A stretch of 64,000 nucleotides of DNA from Clostridium estertheticum (GCF_026650985.1 NZ_CP086239.1:930001-994000), one strand, 5' to 3'; positions 1-8,575 are shown, numbered from the stretch's first letter. Notes: a model not told the origin generated them from the sequence alone. A program made the numbers and translations.

Positions 1-72
1 ATCGATTATTGTAAATCGTATAAAACAAATTTAGTTAAATGGGGATGGAATAATAATGATAGATTTATTTAG
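1..72 (+). CDS. C-terminal end of an upstream gene (partial, unidentified)
   Basis: Frame 1 is open from the window edge to a TAG at 70-72, giving 23 residues that end in NNNDRFI. It overlaps the next start codon (ATG at 56) by 17 bases, an arrangement typical of translationally coupled genes. The fragment is too short to identify a family. It may equally be a chance open frame, so this is only a weak call. Confidence 0.3.
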   Translation: MDYCKSYKTNLVKWGWNNNDRFI

Positions 73-589
73 AGCGTTTTCTACAACAGAAGATTTTTTT
101 TATGAAGGTGCATTTATTGCTAAAGTAAAATATCAGCGTTTCAAATCAAAATTAGATGAAGAAACTTATAGAAGTGAGCTTCTGAAAAGCAATGAAAAAC
201 TTTGTATAGCAACCTGTAGCGGATATATTGAAAATGAAATTGCGGAAACATTAACTGTATATTTAATGATGAATGTAACTGTTAAAGAACCTGTTCAAAC
301 AGAAACGATTCAAGAGAAAGAGACTTTATGGCATAATTTTTCAAAAGAAGAAATTGCAGATTTTAGTCATCTAACAGGAGATACAAATTCTATTCATCTT
401 ACTGAGAATCCTGTTGTACAAGGGCTATTTATTTTGAAAGAACTTTGTAACACTACTAAAGCAAATAAAATAAAAGTAAAATATATTTATCCTGTTTATG
501 GTGATAAACCAATTTATTTGAAACAAGAAGGAAATCTTATCAAGGGTTTTAGTAATGGGATATTATGCTTTAAAGCAACCATATTTTAA
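56..589 (+). CDS. MaoC-like hotdog-fold dehydratase domain protein
   Basis: 177 aa. The C-terminal half (about residues 93-177) resembles a MaoC/(R)-hydratase hotdog: FSKEEIADFSHLTGDTNSIH fits the conserved segment in which the Asp and His of a D-x(4)-H element act on an enoyl thioester, followed by VVQGLF in place of the usual HG(M/L) turn. The N-terminal half is probably a second, degenerate hotdog, as in double-hotdog hydratases. The start is preceded by GGGGATGGAATAAT. The substrate is unknown. A role in acyl-CoA or acyl-ACP chemistry is inferred from the fold only. It may be co-transcribed with a gene left of the window. Its right-hand neighbours are unrelated remnants. Confidence 0.55.
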   Translation: MIDLFRAFSTTEDFFYEGAFIAKVKYQRFKSKLDEETYRSELLKSNEKLCIATCSGYIENEIAETLTVYLMMNVTVKEPVQTETIQEKETLWHNFSKEEIADFSHLTGDTNSIHLTENPVVQGLFILKELCNTTKANKIKVKYIYPVYGDKPIYLKQEGNLIKGFSNGILCFKATIF

Positions 590-632
590 AATATTCAATG
601 TAATATAAATAGTGCATAAAGGGAGTGTTAAA

Positions 633-824
633 ATGGATTCAGTGATGTCATGTATATTAGATCGTAGAAGTGTTCGGTCATATACTTCAAAAGAAGTAAG
701 TAAAGATGCTGTTATACAAATATTAACTGCAGCTAATTGGGCTCCATCTGGTAACAATATGCAACCTTGGAGGTTCTCTGTAGTAATTAATAATAAAGAC
801 ATGATATCTTTGAAAATATTGTAA
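633..824 (+). pseudogene. Truncated nitroreductase (N-terminal fragment)
   Basis: The 63-residue product is clearly the start of a nitroreductase-family FMN oxidoreductase: ILDRRSVRSYTSKEVSKD, then the segment APSGNNMQPWRF that contacts FMN. Full-length family members are usually 165-220 aa. This frame ends in TAA at 822-824 right after the first FMN-binding segment, and the rest of the fold is not found downstream in any frame. It has a good ribosome site (AGGGAGTG), so it may still be translated, but it should not bind flavin as a normal dimer. The start is taken at 633 because the in-frame GTG at 612 lies upstream of that site. The gene was most likely cut by a deletion that brought the hydrolase gene close. 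Confidence 0.75.
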
Positions 825-861
825 GTTGGTTATAAATTTAAAGATTAGGAGAAATAATAAA

Positions 862-1431
862 ATGAAAAGTACTAATATCTATGCTATTCATGGTTATACA
901 TCTTCCAGCCACGCAGAATGGTTTCCATGGCTGAAAGAACAGTTTAAAAATAGTCCTGTTAAAATGGATATTCCCAATATGCCTGATTCCGGGGATCCAC
1001 ATCTTGAAACTTGGCTTAAACATCTTCGTAAAAATGTTTTGGATATTGATGAAAATACGATATTTATCGGTCATAGTCTTGGATGTGTTACGGTACTGCG
1101 CTATATTCTCGAAAAAAACATAAAAATCAAAGGTGCAATACTTGTTTCAGGTTTCATAAATGAAAATCCGATGGATGAACAAACAGAAGGCCTTCAAGAA
1201 TTTGTAGATGGATCACTTGACATGGCAGTAATAAAAAGTCTAATTTCATCAAGAATTGTTATTACTGCAACAGATGATGATATTGTCCCAACCGAAGCAA
1301 CACAAAAATTAGCCAAAGTGTTAGATGCAAATCTTATTATTCTTTCATCAGGAAAGCATTTTATTGCTCGTGATGGATATACTGATTTTCCTATTTTATT
1401 GAATGAAATCCAGAAATTGATTAACGATTAA
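862..1431 (+). CDS. RBBP9/YdeN-family serine hydrolase
   Basis: 189 aa alpha/beta hydrolase of the small RBBP9/YdeN type. Near the N-terminus YAIHGYTSSSHAEWFPW is the typical His-Gly oxyanion strand with the conserved Trp. The nucleophile elbow is GHSLGC at about residues 72-77, with the candidate catalytic Asp in DDDIVP and the His in GKHF near the C-terminus. It is cytosolic, with no signal peptide. The substrate is unknown; the family are small-molecule esterases or thioesterases. The start at 862 is chosen because TTAGGAGAAA lies 6-12 bases upstream; an in-frame upstream ATG at 826 has no such site. It sits just after the broken nitroreductase. Confidence 0.75.
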   Translation: MKSTNIYAIHGYTSSSHAEWFPWLKEQFKNSPVKMDIPNMPDSGDPHLETWLKHLRKNVLDIDENTIFIGHSLGCVTVLRYILEKNIKIKGAILVSGFINENPMDEQTEGLQEFVDGSLDMAVIKSLISSRIVITATDDDIVPTEATQKLAKVLDANLIILSSGKHFIARDGYTDFPILLNEIQKLIND

Positions 1432-1734
1432 TATTATCCTTATATATATTATATGAAAATCAAAAAAGTTATTAAACCGGCAGCAAGACTTGGAACAAGG
1501 TAACGTCGTGAGATGATGACCACTAGGATAGCTGCAGCATTAGGTGCGGATGCAATGGGAGAACATTTGGGTGGTGATGCAGACGGTATAGCTAATTCAA
1601 TTAGACAGGTTATGTCTATAATGGAAAAATGAATATTTAATTGATGAGTGTAGGAAAAAAGAATAACAGAGATATGTCGACTATGCAAGAAAGTGTTAAT
1701 TTATTAAAATCTTTTTAAAGGGGAAAAAAAATAG
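1432..1734. other. Intergenic region holding gene debris
   Basis: About 300 bases without an intact gene. It contains the remnant described at 1453-1632, then a short AT-rich leader ending in the AAGGGGAAAA ribosome site of the GNAT gene. No clear promoter or terminator was recognised. Confidence 0.6.
1453..1632 (+). pseudogene. Gene debris: GalU-like N-terminus followed by an unidentified remnant
   Basis: ATG at 1453 opens 16 codons reading MKIKKVIKPAARLGTR. This closely resembles the first 16 residues of GalU (the intact copy at 50782 begins [16 protein letters not shown]). It is ended by TAA at 1501-1503, and the catalytic GLGTR glycine is already changed to Arg in PAARLGTR. The same frame continues for 42 further codons to TGA at 1632 (containing AAALGADAMGEHLGGDADG), which I cannot assign. 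The end of that piece looks a little like the tail of a cobalamin-binding protein, but this is only an impression. There is no obvious ribosome site. Confidence 0.5.
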
Positions 1735-2256
1735 ATGGATATTATTAAGGGGAAGAAACAAGACCTATCAGGCATTCTTGATATAATTTCTAACTGTATA
1801 AAACATATGGAGAGTCAAAGCATATATCAGTGGAATGAGTTTTATCCAAATTCGGATATTATTGAAAATGATATTAATAGTGAGCATTGTTATGTTTTAA
1901 AGGATAATGGCAAGTATATAGCATATGTTGCAATAAATGAAGAACAATCTCCAGAATACAGTCAAATAAACTGGTTTACTGATGGAATAAAGGTATTAGT
2001 TATTCATAGATTGTCTGTTCATCCGGAATCTCAGGGAAAGGGTATTGCAAAAAAAATGTTAAAGTTTATTGAGGACGTCGCTACTAAAAATAACTATTCA
2101 TGTATTAGATTAGATGCTTATAGTGGAAATGAAACAGCACTTAAATTATATGAGAATTTTGGTTATAAAAAAGTGGGGCAGGTATATTTTCCTTGGAGAG
2201 ACATTCCTTTCTATTGTTATGAGAAAAAAATAAACAGTACTTTGTTATGCTATTGA
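1735..2256 (+). CDS. GNAT family N-acetyltransferase
   Basis: 173 aa, the normal size for a single GNAT domain. Motif A is visible as VIHRLSVHPESQGKGIAKKM (about residues 90-109), containing the Q/R-x-x-G-x-G/A loop that binds the acetyl-CoA pyrophosphate. Motif B follows as LDAYSGNETALKLYENFGYK. The start has the strong site AAAGGGGAAAA. The acceptor substrate cannot be read from sequence; the family modifies amines of metabolites, antibiotics or proteins. It is a single-gene unit between debris and a methyltransferase. No co-transcribed partner suggests its role. Confidence 0.8.
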   Translation: MDIIKGKKQDLSGILDIISNCIKHMESQSIYQWNEFYPNSDIIENDINSEHCYVLKDNGKYIAYVAINEEQSPEYSQINWFTDGIKVLVIHRLSVHPESQGKGIAKKMLKFIEDVATKNNYSCIRLDAYSGNETALKLYENFGYKKVGQVYFPWRDIPFYCYEKKINSTLLCY

Positions 2257-2257
2257 G

Positions 2258-2295
2258 TTACAAAAGTTGTCGCTATAAATATGACTATTTTGTAA
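2258..2295 (+). terminator. Possible terminator after the GNAT gene
   Basis: Inverted repeat TTACAAAA (2258-2265) / TTTTGTAA (2288-2295), with a partly pairing interior, directly after the stop at 2256. The U-run is interrupted, so termination strength is uncertain. Confidence 0.35.
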
Positions 2296-2397
2296 ACTTT
2301 TATATTTTAAGCCTCTATTATACCACAAAATAAGGAAAATTTCAAGCCTTGTACTGTTGATAATGAAGTGGTATTAATTATTAGAGGTGATAATTTT

Positions 2398-3312
2398 ATG
2401 GAGCAAAAAAGCATGACCGCATTGATAAGTGCATTTTCAAGGGCATATCATTCAGTACAAAACACAGATAAAATATTTGATGATTATTTGGCAAAAGACA
2501 TTTTAACTGAGAATGAATACGAACAAATTTCAAGTAATATGTCAAAAGGAATCAATTTTTTCAATCCATTATTTGATGGTACACAGAAAGAAGCACTACA
2601 TTGGATTGTAGATAATCAGTTATCTCCAACCCCACTTGGTAGATCAGCATTTACGGAAAAAGCACTTGAAAATGCTGTGAGAGGTGGCGCAAAACAATAT
2701 GTAATTTTCGCTGCCGGTTATGATACATTTGCATATCGTCAGCCTGATTGGGCATCAACCATTCAAATTTTTGAACTTGACCATCCGACCACTGCTTCTG
2801 ACAAACAAAAGCGTATTCAATCAATATTATCAGAAAAACCTGCCAATCTGCACTACGTATCAGTTGATTTTACAGAGAGCAACTGGGAAAGCAATTTAAT
2901 TTCCTGCCTTGAATTTGATCAAAGTCAAATCAGTTTTTGCAGTTTGCTTGGGATAAACTACTATTTGTCTAAGAGGACTTTTGCTGAAACACTCAACACT
3001 ATTTCATGTATTGTGCCAAAAGGTAGTGTTATTATTTTTGATTATCCAGATGAGGATTCATATACCACGAAAGCAGGAGAACGAACAAAAAAACAAGTAG
3101 CACTGGCTGGTGGGGCTAATGAGAAAATGCTTGCAAGCTATTCCTATTTAGATCTTAAAAATTTATTAGCTGATAGTAAATTCTTAGTTTATGAGCATTT
3201 GACACCAAATGAAATAACAGAGCAGTTTTTTAAAAAATATAATAAATTAAATCCAGAGCATCCTATAACAGCATTTGATAATGTAAATTATTGTTTGGCA
3301 GTGAAAAACTAA
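2398..3312 (+). CDS. Class I SAM-dependent methyltransferase (LCMT/TIGR00027-like)
   Basis: 304 aa. It matches the leucine-carboxyl-methyltransferase-like family: the SAM-binding segment YVIFAAGYDTFAYR (about 101-114), the acidic strand FELDHP that binds the ribose (about 128-133), then VSVDF. A late IIFDYPDEDSY segment also fits this family. Bacterial members methylate small polyketide-like or lipid acids and are often of unknown substrate. The start at 2398 is chosen for the AGAGGTGA site; an in-frame ATG-like upstream codon at 2368 lacks one. It is a single-gene unit ending at a bidirectional terminator. It may be part of the same accessory set as the GNAT and hydrolase genes. Confidence 0.75.
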   Translation: MEQKSMTALISAFSRAYHSVQNTDKIFDDYLAKDILTENEYEQISSNMSKGINFFNPLFDGTQKEALHWIVDNQLSPTPLGRSAFTEKALENAVRGGAKQYVIFAAGYDTFAYRQPDWASTIQIFELDHPTTASDKQKRIQSILSEKPANLHYVSVDFTESNWESNLISCLEFDQSQISFCSLLGINYYLSKRTFAETLNTISCIVPKGSVIIFDYPDEDSYTTKAGERTKKQVALAGGANEKMLASYSYLDLKNLLADSKFLVYEHLTPNEITEQFFKKYNKLNPEHPITAFDNVNYCLAVKN

Positions 3313-3356
3313 AATAAGAATAATCTAATAATAGCCAAGCATAAATGGAAGTAAAA

Positions 3357-3392
3357 ATGAGCAGCCCTTGAGGATATTCAGGGGCTACTCAT
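3357..3392. terminator. Bidirectional rho-independent terminator
   Basis: A 15-bp stem, ATGAGCAGCCCTTGA (3357-3371) against TCAGGGGCTACTCAT (3378-3392) with two G-U pairs, lies between the convergent methyltransferase and pectate lyase genes. It has T-rich sequence on the right and A-rich sequence on the left, so it can serve both strands. Confidence 0.8.
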
Positions 3393-3413
3393 TTATCTTT
3401 TCTATTGTATTAA

Positions 3414-4685
3414 CTATTTCCAGAAGCTAAAGCTCATTTGTGTTGGAATTTTGTTTGCATTAAGTTCTTGTCTCATTTTTGCCATAGCACTATTAACTTC
3501 TGATCTAATAGCTGTTTGATTTGCTGTGCTTGCAATTGTGATATTTCCACCACTAGGAGCTTTTAGGTTCTTTGAGGAGGATGCCTGTGCATTTATGAAT
3601 GTACCGGCTTTCATAAGGTCAAGTACATAGTCGCCACTTACATTACCTAAACCCATACCATTTGTAAGGTTTATTGTGCCAGTACCATTATTTTCATCAA
3701 AGCCCTTTGACATATTGTCTACTGCTAAACAGTTAGTAAGATTTTTAACACCGTTTGTCTGTGCACCATATTTTGATGAACCTGATCCCATCTTAAATCC
3801 ATTACCGTTACCTTTGCAAGTACCTACCGTCATATTTGTGTCCACGGGAAGTCCTTGTGCTTTGTCATATGCTCCACTGAATACTGTAGCATCACCAGAG
3901 TGATATGCTACGCAGTATTGATAAGTTACGTCACTGCTACCTATAGCAAAGCTGTCCCAAGCGTCATCAGAGTTTTCAGCAGATACACAGTATGAGAATA
4001 CAGTACCTGTTCCAAGGTAAAGTTTTGCTGCAAATCCGTCCGCATTTCCGCCAGTTGTAAGTATGTCAAAGTTTCTGTAAGATACACACCCAGTTACGTG
4101 AGTGTTGTTTGGACGTACACTAACTCCTGCTAATTCAAGTGATTCACTACCTGAAATCTGAAGACCTGCATCTCCGTTGTAACGGAATACGCAGTTAACA
4201 ATTGAATTGTTGTCAGGTTTTCCAGCATTGGCCACAGTGGGTTTTACATTAGCATTATAATTAGGCTTTATGAGCATACCGTTGTCATATGCTTTTTGGA
4301 TTATTAGTCCTTTTATTGTGTAGCTACCGCCGGTGATTCTAAAACCTGTATATGCATCACCTGTTGTTTTTGGACTCAATTTCTTTGATGCTTCTCTGAA
4401 AGTTGTAAAGTCAAGCACTGGAGTGTAACCAGCTGCGGCTTGAATAGTAATACCCGAAGCTAATTTATTAAGTACGATCTGACTTGTACAGTCAAGGGTA
4501 TTTGCTGCAATTTGTATTGTTTCACCAGTAGTTGCTGATGCAATAGCAGTTTGTAAACTATTAAAGTCTTTAACTGTAACAGTAGCTGGTGTTACTGCAA
4601 ATGATTGGCTAACAGGGTAAAATGCTAAGCTACACACCATAGATAGTGATAGGAAAACTCCTGACAATGATCTCATTCTTTTCAT
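3414..4685 (-). CDS. Secreted pectate lyase, family PL9
   Basis: 423 aa. An N-terminal signal peptide (MKRMRSLSGVFLSLSMVCSL, cleavage likely after SFA near residue 30) sends it outside the cell. The rest is a right-handed parallel beta-helix. PL9 hallmarks are present: NADGFAAK (Asp216) and ENSDDAWDSF (Asp240, Asp241, Asp244) form the Ca2+ site, and GNGFKMG supplies the probable catalytic base Lys298. These match Asp209/233/234/237 and Lys273 of Dickeya Pel9A, as I remember that family. It should cleave polygalacturonate by beta-elimination. The ribosome site is GGAGG 7 bases before ATG. It is a single-gene unit; a cre-like site lies upstream (4793-4806). It implies use of plant pectin, although no uronate catabolism genes are near. 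Confidence 0.88.
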   Translation of the reverse strand: MKRMRSLSGVFLSLSMVCSLAFYPVSQSFAVTPATVTVKDFNSLQTAIASATTGETIQIAANTLDCTSQIVLNKLASGITIQAAAGYTPVLDFTTFREASKKLSPKTTGDAYTGFRITGGSYTIKGLIIQKAYDNGMLIKPNYNANVKPTVANAGKPDNNSIVNCVFRYNGDAGLQISGSESLELAGVSVRPNNTHVTGCVSYRNFDILTTGGNADGFAAKLYLGTGTVFSYCVSAENSDDAWDSFAIGSSDVTYQYCVAYHSGDATVFSGAYDKAQGLPVDTNMTVGTCKGNGNGFKMGSGSSKYGAQTNGVKNLTNCLAVDNMSKGFDENNGTGTINLTNGMGLGNVSGDYVLDLMKAGTFINAQASSSKNLKAPSGGNITIASTANQTAIRSEVNSAMAKMRQELNANKIPTQMSFSFWK

Positions 4686-4792
4686 AAATAATTCCTCCGT
4701 ATTTTTTTATTTATTCTTAAGTTTAAGGTTGTGCCTAAAACTTATGGAATCCTATTTGTATTTTTGTACTAAGAGACAAAATCTTCTGTTAA

Positions 4793-4806
4793 TTAAAACG
4801 TTTTCA
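4793..4806 (-). promoter_or_regulatory. Candidate CcpA cre operator for the pectate lyase
   Basis: On the minus strand the site reads TGAAAACGTTTTAA, close to the catabolite-response element consensus TGWAANCGNTNWCA but with the last CA replaced. It lies about 110 bases upstream of the lyase start, a normal place for carbon catabolite repression of a polysaccharide-degrading enzyme. Its function is inferred from resemblance only. Confidence 0.4.
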
Positions 4807-5153
4807 TTACCGTCATTTCTGAGTTAAGACTGTCTTTAATATTAATGCTACTTTATAATAATTTGTATCCAACATTTATACATTATAGTTTAATTTTCAA
4901 TGTTATGTAATCATTTACTTATATGTATTTTATCTTATGCAATTTTGAAATTCAAGACATTTGTTCTGAAATTAAAAAAGATTCGTTAGTGTTTATTTTA
5001 CATATTATCTTAATTATTGACATTTTTCTTTAAGTACCTTTTTTCTAGTTCCTTTTAATCTTAAATAGCCTACCATTAGAGGTGTCTATAAAATTCTCCT
5101 TAAAGTGGTCAATCATATTTTGATTTTGCATTATATGCTACTATAACCTATAT

Positions 5154-5182
5154 TTGCATAACCTTACAACTGAGAGTATAAT
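5154..5182 (+). promoter_or_regulatory. Possible sigma-A promoter for the amidase gene
   Basis: TTGCAT (5154-5159) and TATAAT (5177-5182) with 17-base spacing, about 100 bases before the ATG at 5280. A second TATAAT at 5202-5207 has no good -35. Confidence 0.4.
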
Positions 5183-5279
5183 TTAATTATTCTTAAACCA
5201 GTATATAATGAGGGCTATTTATGATAAAAAGAATTATTATTCAATTTATTTTAAATTGAAAATATTTAGGAGGAGCTAT

Positions 5280-7085
5280 ATGAAACAGATTTTTAAAACA
5301 TTTGTAATTATGATTTTAGCTTTAATTGTGTCTATACCTATGCAAACAATAGTGAAGGCTAGTACATTTACTATTATGGATTCTAAAAAAGATGTGGCAG
5401 TAAGTAAACCTTGGACAGTGAGTTTTAATAAAGCTTTAGATGCGAGCACTGTGAACAACACAAATATTAAGGTGCTTTCTAATGAAAATGTTTACATGGA
5501 GATCAAGGTTAGTTTAGGCAGTGGCGATAAAAATATAGTAGTTCAGCCAGTAAATAGTTATGAATATAATAAGACATATACATTGATTGTGACAAACCAG
5601 GTTAAATCTTCTGATGGGAAATTCCTTCCAAGTGAAGTTAGAATGGATTTTACTACTAAAAGTACACCTGCAAACGCGAGTGTGTTCACTGTGTGCATTG
5701 ATCCAGGTCAGTACTATAAAGTAATTACTGATGCAAACGGTGTCAAAGCTAAAGATATAAATCTAAGTACAGCGCTGAAACTCGGTAATATATTAAAAGC
5801 AAGAGGCTTTAATGTATTATATACAAGAAGTACTGATGCAGTATCATGGACTCAGGGTGGTGAGGATGATGCAAAAGCATTAATTGCTAAGAACGCAAAG
5901 GCTGATGTGTTTTTAAGTATAAATAGTAATTCATATACAACGAACACTGTAAATGGAATTGAAACATACTATGCAGCTGACGATAGTAAGAATAAAGCGC
6001 TTGCAACCTCGGTTCAAGCTGAACTAATAAAAGCAACACAAGCTAATGATAGGGGTATAAAAGTAGCAGGCAGTGATAGTAACTTTGCAATATTAAGTAA
6101 GACAAGCTGTCCTACCATAGTTACAGAATTAGGATTCCTTACCAATCCAGGAGAGGGGGTATTATTAAGTAGTGAGCAGTATCAAAATAATGCTGCAAAG
6201 GCTATAGCTAATGGATTGATGACTTATGCTGGATTTGCAAATACTGATACCACTTATGATAATACTTTAAAGATATCTTCAGTACCAGATATTACAGGTA
6301 GTTTAACAGTTGGAGACACATATTCATTACCCAAAACTGTAACCGCAATTATGAGCAATGGTTCAAAACAAACTGTTAGTGTAGTATGGCTTAAAGCAGT
6401 TACTACAAGCATTACAGGTATTACTACCTATTATGGAACTGTGAATGGATTAACTACCAATGCGAAAGCTATTATTACTGTGAAGCCGGCAACCACTACG
6501 GCAGAGTATAAAATAGTTTTAGATGCAGGGCATGGGAAATATGACCCAGGTGCAATAGGACCAACAGGTATTCAAGAGAAGGATGTAACCCTAGCAATTA
6601 CTTTAAAGGTGGGGGAGATATTAATTAAGAATAACGTTGACGTTGTATATACAAGAACAACTGACGATATAGCGTATACTGATAATAATGATAATCAAGC
6701 GAAAAATCTTCAATTAAGATGCGATATTTCTAATAAGGCTAAACCAGATTATTTTGTAGCCATACATGCAAATGCTTCCGATATTCCAGCGGCACATGGT
6801 ATTGAAACCTTTTATTATGCAGGAAACTCAGCTGGATCAGAACTAGCACAGAACGTTCAAACTGAATTAATCAAAGCAACTGGAAAAGCAGATAGAGGAA
6901 TTAAAACTGCCAATGATTATGTTTTTAGAAATAGTAGCGCTACAGCTATACTTGTAGAAACTTCATTTGTTACTAATCCTACAGAAGAGAAATTATTAGC
7001 TAGTGATGATTATCAGAATACATTAGCTAAGGCAATTGCAACAGGTATCCTTAAAACGTTAGGGATAACTACTATAGAATATTAA
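5280..7085 (+). CDS. Secreted N-acetylmuramoyl-L-alanine amidase with one degenerate and one intact Amidase_3 domain
   Basis: 601 aa. Order of parts: signal peptide (1-27), Ig-like SbsA/Big_5-type domain (about 28-126), degenerate Amidase_3 domain (about 136-318), Big_4-like Ig domain (about 330-402), intact Amidase_3 domain (about 410-598). The second amidase has Zn ligands His418 (DAGH), Glu433 (QEKD) and His496 (IHA) and catalytic Glu560 (VETSF). In the first, the equivalents are Gln144, Ala157 and Asn215; only Glu283 remains, so it cannot bind zinc normally and probably only binds the wall. The protein should cleave the stem peptide from peptidoglycan outside the cell. The start at 5280 follows TAGGAGGAG. 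An alternative start at 5208 would add residues ahead of the signal peptide and has no ribosome site. A terminator follows. Confidence 0.88.
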   Translation: MKQIFKTFVIMILALIVSIPMQTIVKASTFTIMDSKKDVAVSKPWTVSFNKALDASTVNNTNIKVLSNENVYMEIKVSLGSGDKNIVVQPVNSYEYNKTYTLIVTNQVKSSDGKFLPSEVRMDFTTKSTPANASVFTVCIDPGQYYKVITDANGVKAKDINLSTALKLGNILKARGFNVLYTRSTDAVSWTQGGEDDAKALIAKNAKADVFLSINSNSYTTNTVNGIETYYAADDSKNKALATSVQAELIKATQANDRGIKVAGSDSNFAILSKTSCPTIVTELGFLTNPGEGVLLSSEQYQNNAAKAIANGLMTYAGFANTDTTYDNTLKISSVPDITGSLTVGDTYSLPKTVTAIMSNGSKQTVSVVWLKAVTTSITGITTYYGTVNGLTTNAKAIITVKPATTTAEYKIVLDAGHGKYDPGAIGPTGIQEKDVTLAITLKVGEILIKNNVDVVYTRTTDDIAYTDNNDNQAKNLQLRCDISNKAKPDYFVAIHANASDIPAAHGIETFYYAGNSAGSELAQNVQTELIKATGKADRGIKTANDYVFRNSSATAILVETSFVTNPTEEKLLASDDYQNTLAKAIATGILKTLGITTIEY

Positions 7086-7243
7086 TATACATTTGATGCA
7101 ATTACAAAAGTTTAACGAAATAAAAAGAAATACTGCAAATATTATAGAGGAGAGTGAAATCAAAAACTAATTGATAAACTTCGCAATTATTGGTACAATA
7201 ATTGTGTATAGTTTCTTTATTTATCATATTTAAATTATACACC

Positions 7244-7271
7244 AAAAGTGGATTCTTCGGAATCCACTTTT
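7244..7271 (+). terminator. Rho-independent terminator with UUCG tetraloop
   Basis: A perfect 12-bp stem AAAAGTGGATTC / GAATCCACTTTT closed by a TTCG tetraloop, about 160 bases after the amidase stop. The 3' T-run is short but the stem itself ends in TTTT. Confidence 0.75.
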
Positions 7272-7349
7272 GTATTTACAAAAAAATAGAAAGAATAAGT
7301 AATGTATTATTAAAAACCATTTAATTTAGAAGGCACTACTATATTTTTT

Positions 7350-7366
7350 ATAATGTCTAACATTAT
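7350..7366. promoter_or_regulatory. Palindrome upstream of the CdaR-type gene
   Basis: ATAATG / CATTAT separated by TCTAA, about 20 bases before the start codon and overlapping the expected leader. It could be an autoregulatory operator. No experimental or family evidence was available. Confidence 0.3.
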
Positions 7367-7384
7367 TAGAAGGGTGTGAGTACT

Positions 7385-8419
7385 ATGAAGTTATCGAAAA
7401 CTATAGCGCAAAGAATTGTTTTGCAAATGATGGATGTTATTCCTTACAATATAAATGTCATGGATGAAAATGGAGTGATTATAGGTAGTGGAGATATTAA
7501 ACGTATTGGAAATGTTCATGAAGGTGCTAGAAAAGCAATAGATAATCAATTTATAAATGAAGTATATGAAGAAGAAGACGGAGGAATGAAACCAGGGGTA
7601 AACGAGCCTATTATTGTAGATGAAAATATAATAGGAGTAATAGGAATTACAGGGCATCCTGATGAGGTGAGAAGGTTTAGTAAGCTTGTTCGTGTAACTG
7701 CAGTTTTATTAATTGAGCAATCTAAACTGGATGAGGAAATTCAGAATAAAAGATTAAATAGGCAGAGGTTTTATCAGGATTTGGCTCACAGAACAACGGA
7801 ATATGATGAAGACTTTCATGCGAGGGCTAAAAGTTATGGTCTTGACCTTACAAAAAAGTGTCAGGCTATTCTTGTGTATATAAATTCAAATTCAAGTGAA
7901 TTTAGAATATTATGTAATAAGCACCCTCATTATTATGATATAGATGATAATAAAACAGTATTTTTTACTACAAGTAATTATAAAAATAATACAATATTAA
8001 GTTATATTGAAGAGAGCTCAGACATAAATAAAATATGTTTAGGAGGAGAAGAGGACATTGCTGCTGTTTCACTAAAAAATGCAGAACTAGCAATGGAATT
8101 TGGTATTAAGATAAAACCATCATCTTTAATATACAATTATGATGATTTAAAGTTCTTTATTCATTTATCTTATGATAATAAAGAATCATTAATTTCTCTA
8201 TTTTCAAATCTTGATAAATCTGGGAATAAAATAGAACTTGTTAAAACTATACAAGCATATGTTGAACAAAATGGTGATATTAATAAAGTATCTAGTAGCC
8301 TTAATATACATAGGAATACCTTAAATTACAGGCTGGAAAGAATAAAACAATTGACAGGAAAAAATCCAAAAATTTTGTTGGAGTTATTTGAATTGTTATG
8401 TGGAATAATTTGGAGATAA
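7385..8419 (+). CDS. CdaR/PucR-family transcriptional regulator
   Basis: 344 aa. The N-terminal part (about 1-135) fits the putative sugar-diacid recognition domain (MKLSKTIAQRIVLQMMDVIPYNINVMDENGVIIGSGD, GNVHEGA, GVIGITGHPDEVRRFSKLV). The C-terminal 60 residues are a PucR-type helix-turn-helix: VSSSLNIHRNTLNYRLERIK. The family senses glycerate, glucarate or related acids, and usually activates their catabolic genes. No such genes are adjacent, so the target is unknown. The start at 7385 is used because AGAAGGG is 10 bases upstream; an in-frame GTG at 7376 is too close to it. The next features are tRNA genes on their own promoter. Confidence 0.8.
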   Translation: MKLSKTIAQRIVLQMMDVIPYNINVMDENGVIIGSGDIKRIGNVHEGARKAIDNQFINEVYEEEDGGMKPGVNEPIIVDENIIGVIGITGHPDEVRRFSKLVRVTAVLLIEQSKLDEEIQNKRLNRQRFYQDLAHRTTEYDEDFHARAKSYGLDLTKKCQAILVYINSNSSEFRILCNKHPHYYDIDDNKTVFFTTSNYKNNTILSYIEESSDINKICLGGEEDIAAVSLKNAELAMEFGIKIKPSSLIYNYDDLKFFIHLSYDNKESLISLFSNLDKSGNKIELVKTIQAYVEQNGDINKVSSSLNIHRNTLNYRLERIKQLTGKNPKILLELFELLCGIIWR

Positions 8420-8504
8420 TACCTTGTTTTTATAGAATAAAAGTTAGTGATGATGCTAATAATATACTAAAAAGGACATAAATTTATTTATTTAAAAAAA
8501 TCAT

Positions 8505-8533
8505 TTGACTTATACTGAAATACGAGGTATACT
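8505..8533 (+). promoter_or_regulatory. Sigma-A promoter of the tRNA unit
   Basis: TTGACT (8505-8510), 17 bases, TATACT (8528-8533). Transcription would start about 8540, some 35 bases before the first tRNA. The near-consensus sequence and optimal spacing suit strong stable-RNA transcription. Confidence 0.75.
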
Positions 8534-8575
8534 ATATCTCGTAGTGCAAATCGCTGAAACGCGAATAGCTAATAT

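Larger units (their letters stand above)
4686..5279. other. Divergent intergenic region between pectate lyase and amidase genes
   Basis: About 590 AT-rich bases. It contains the pectate lyase leader, a cre-like operator (4793-4806) and a plausible promoter for the amidase gene (5154-5182). A short open frame (ATG at 5208) merely runs into the amidase start at 5280 and lacks a ribosome site. Nothing else was recognised. Confidence 0.6.
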
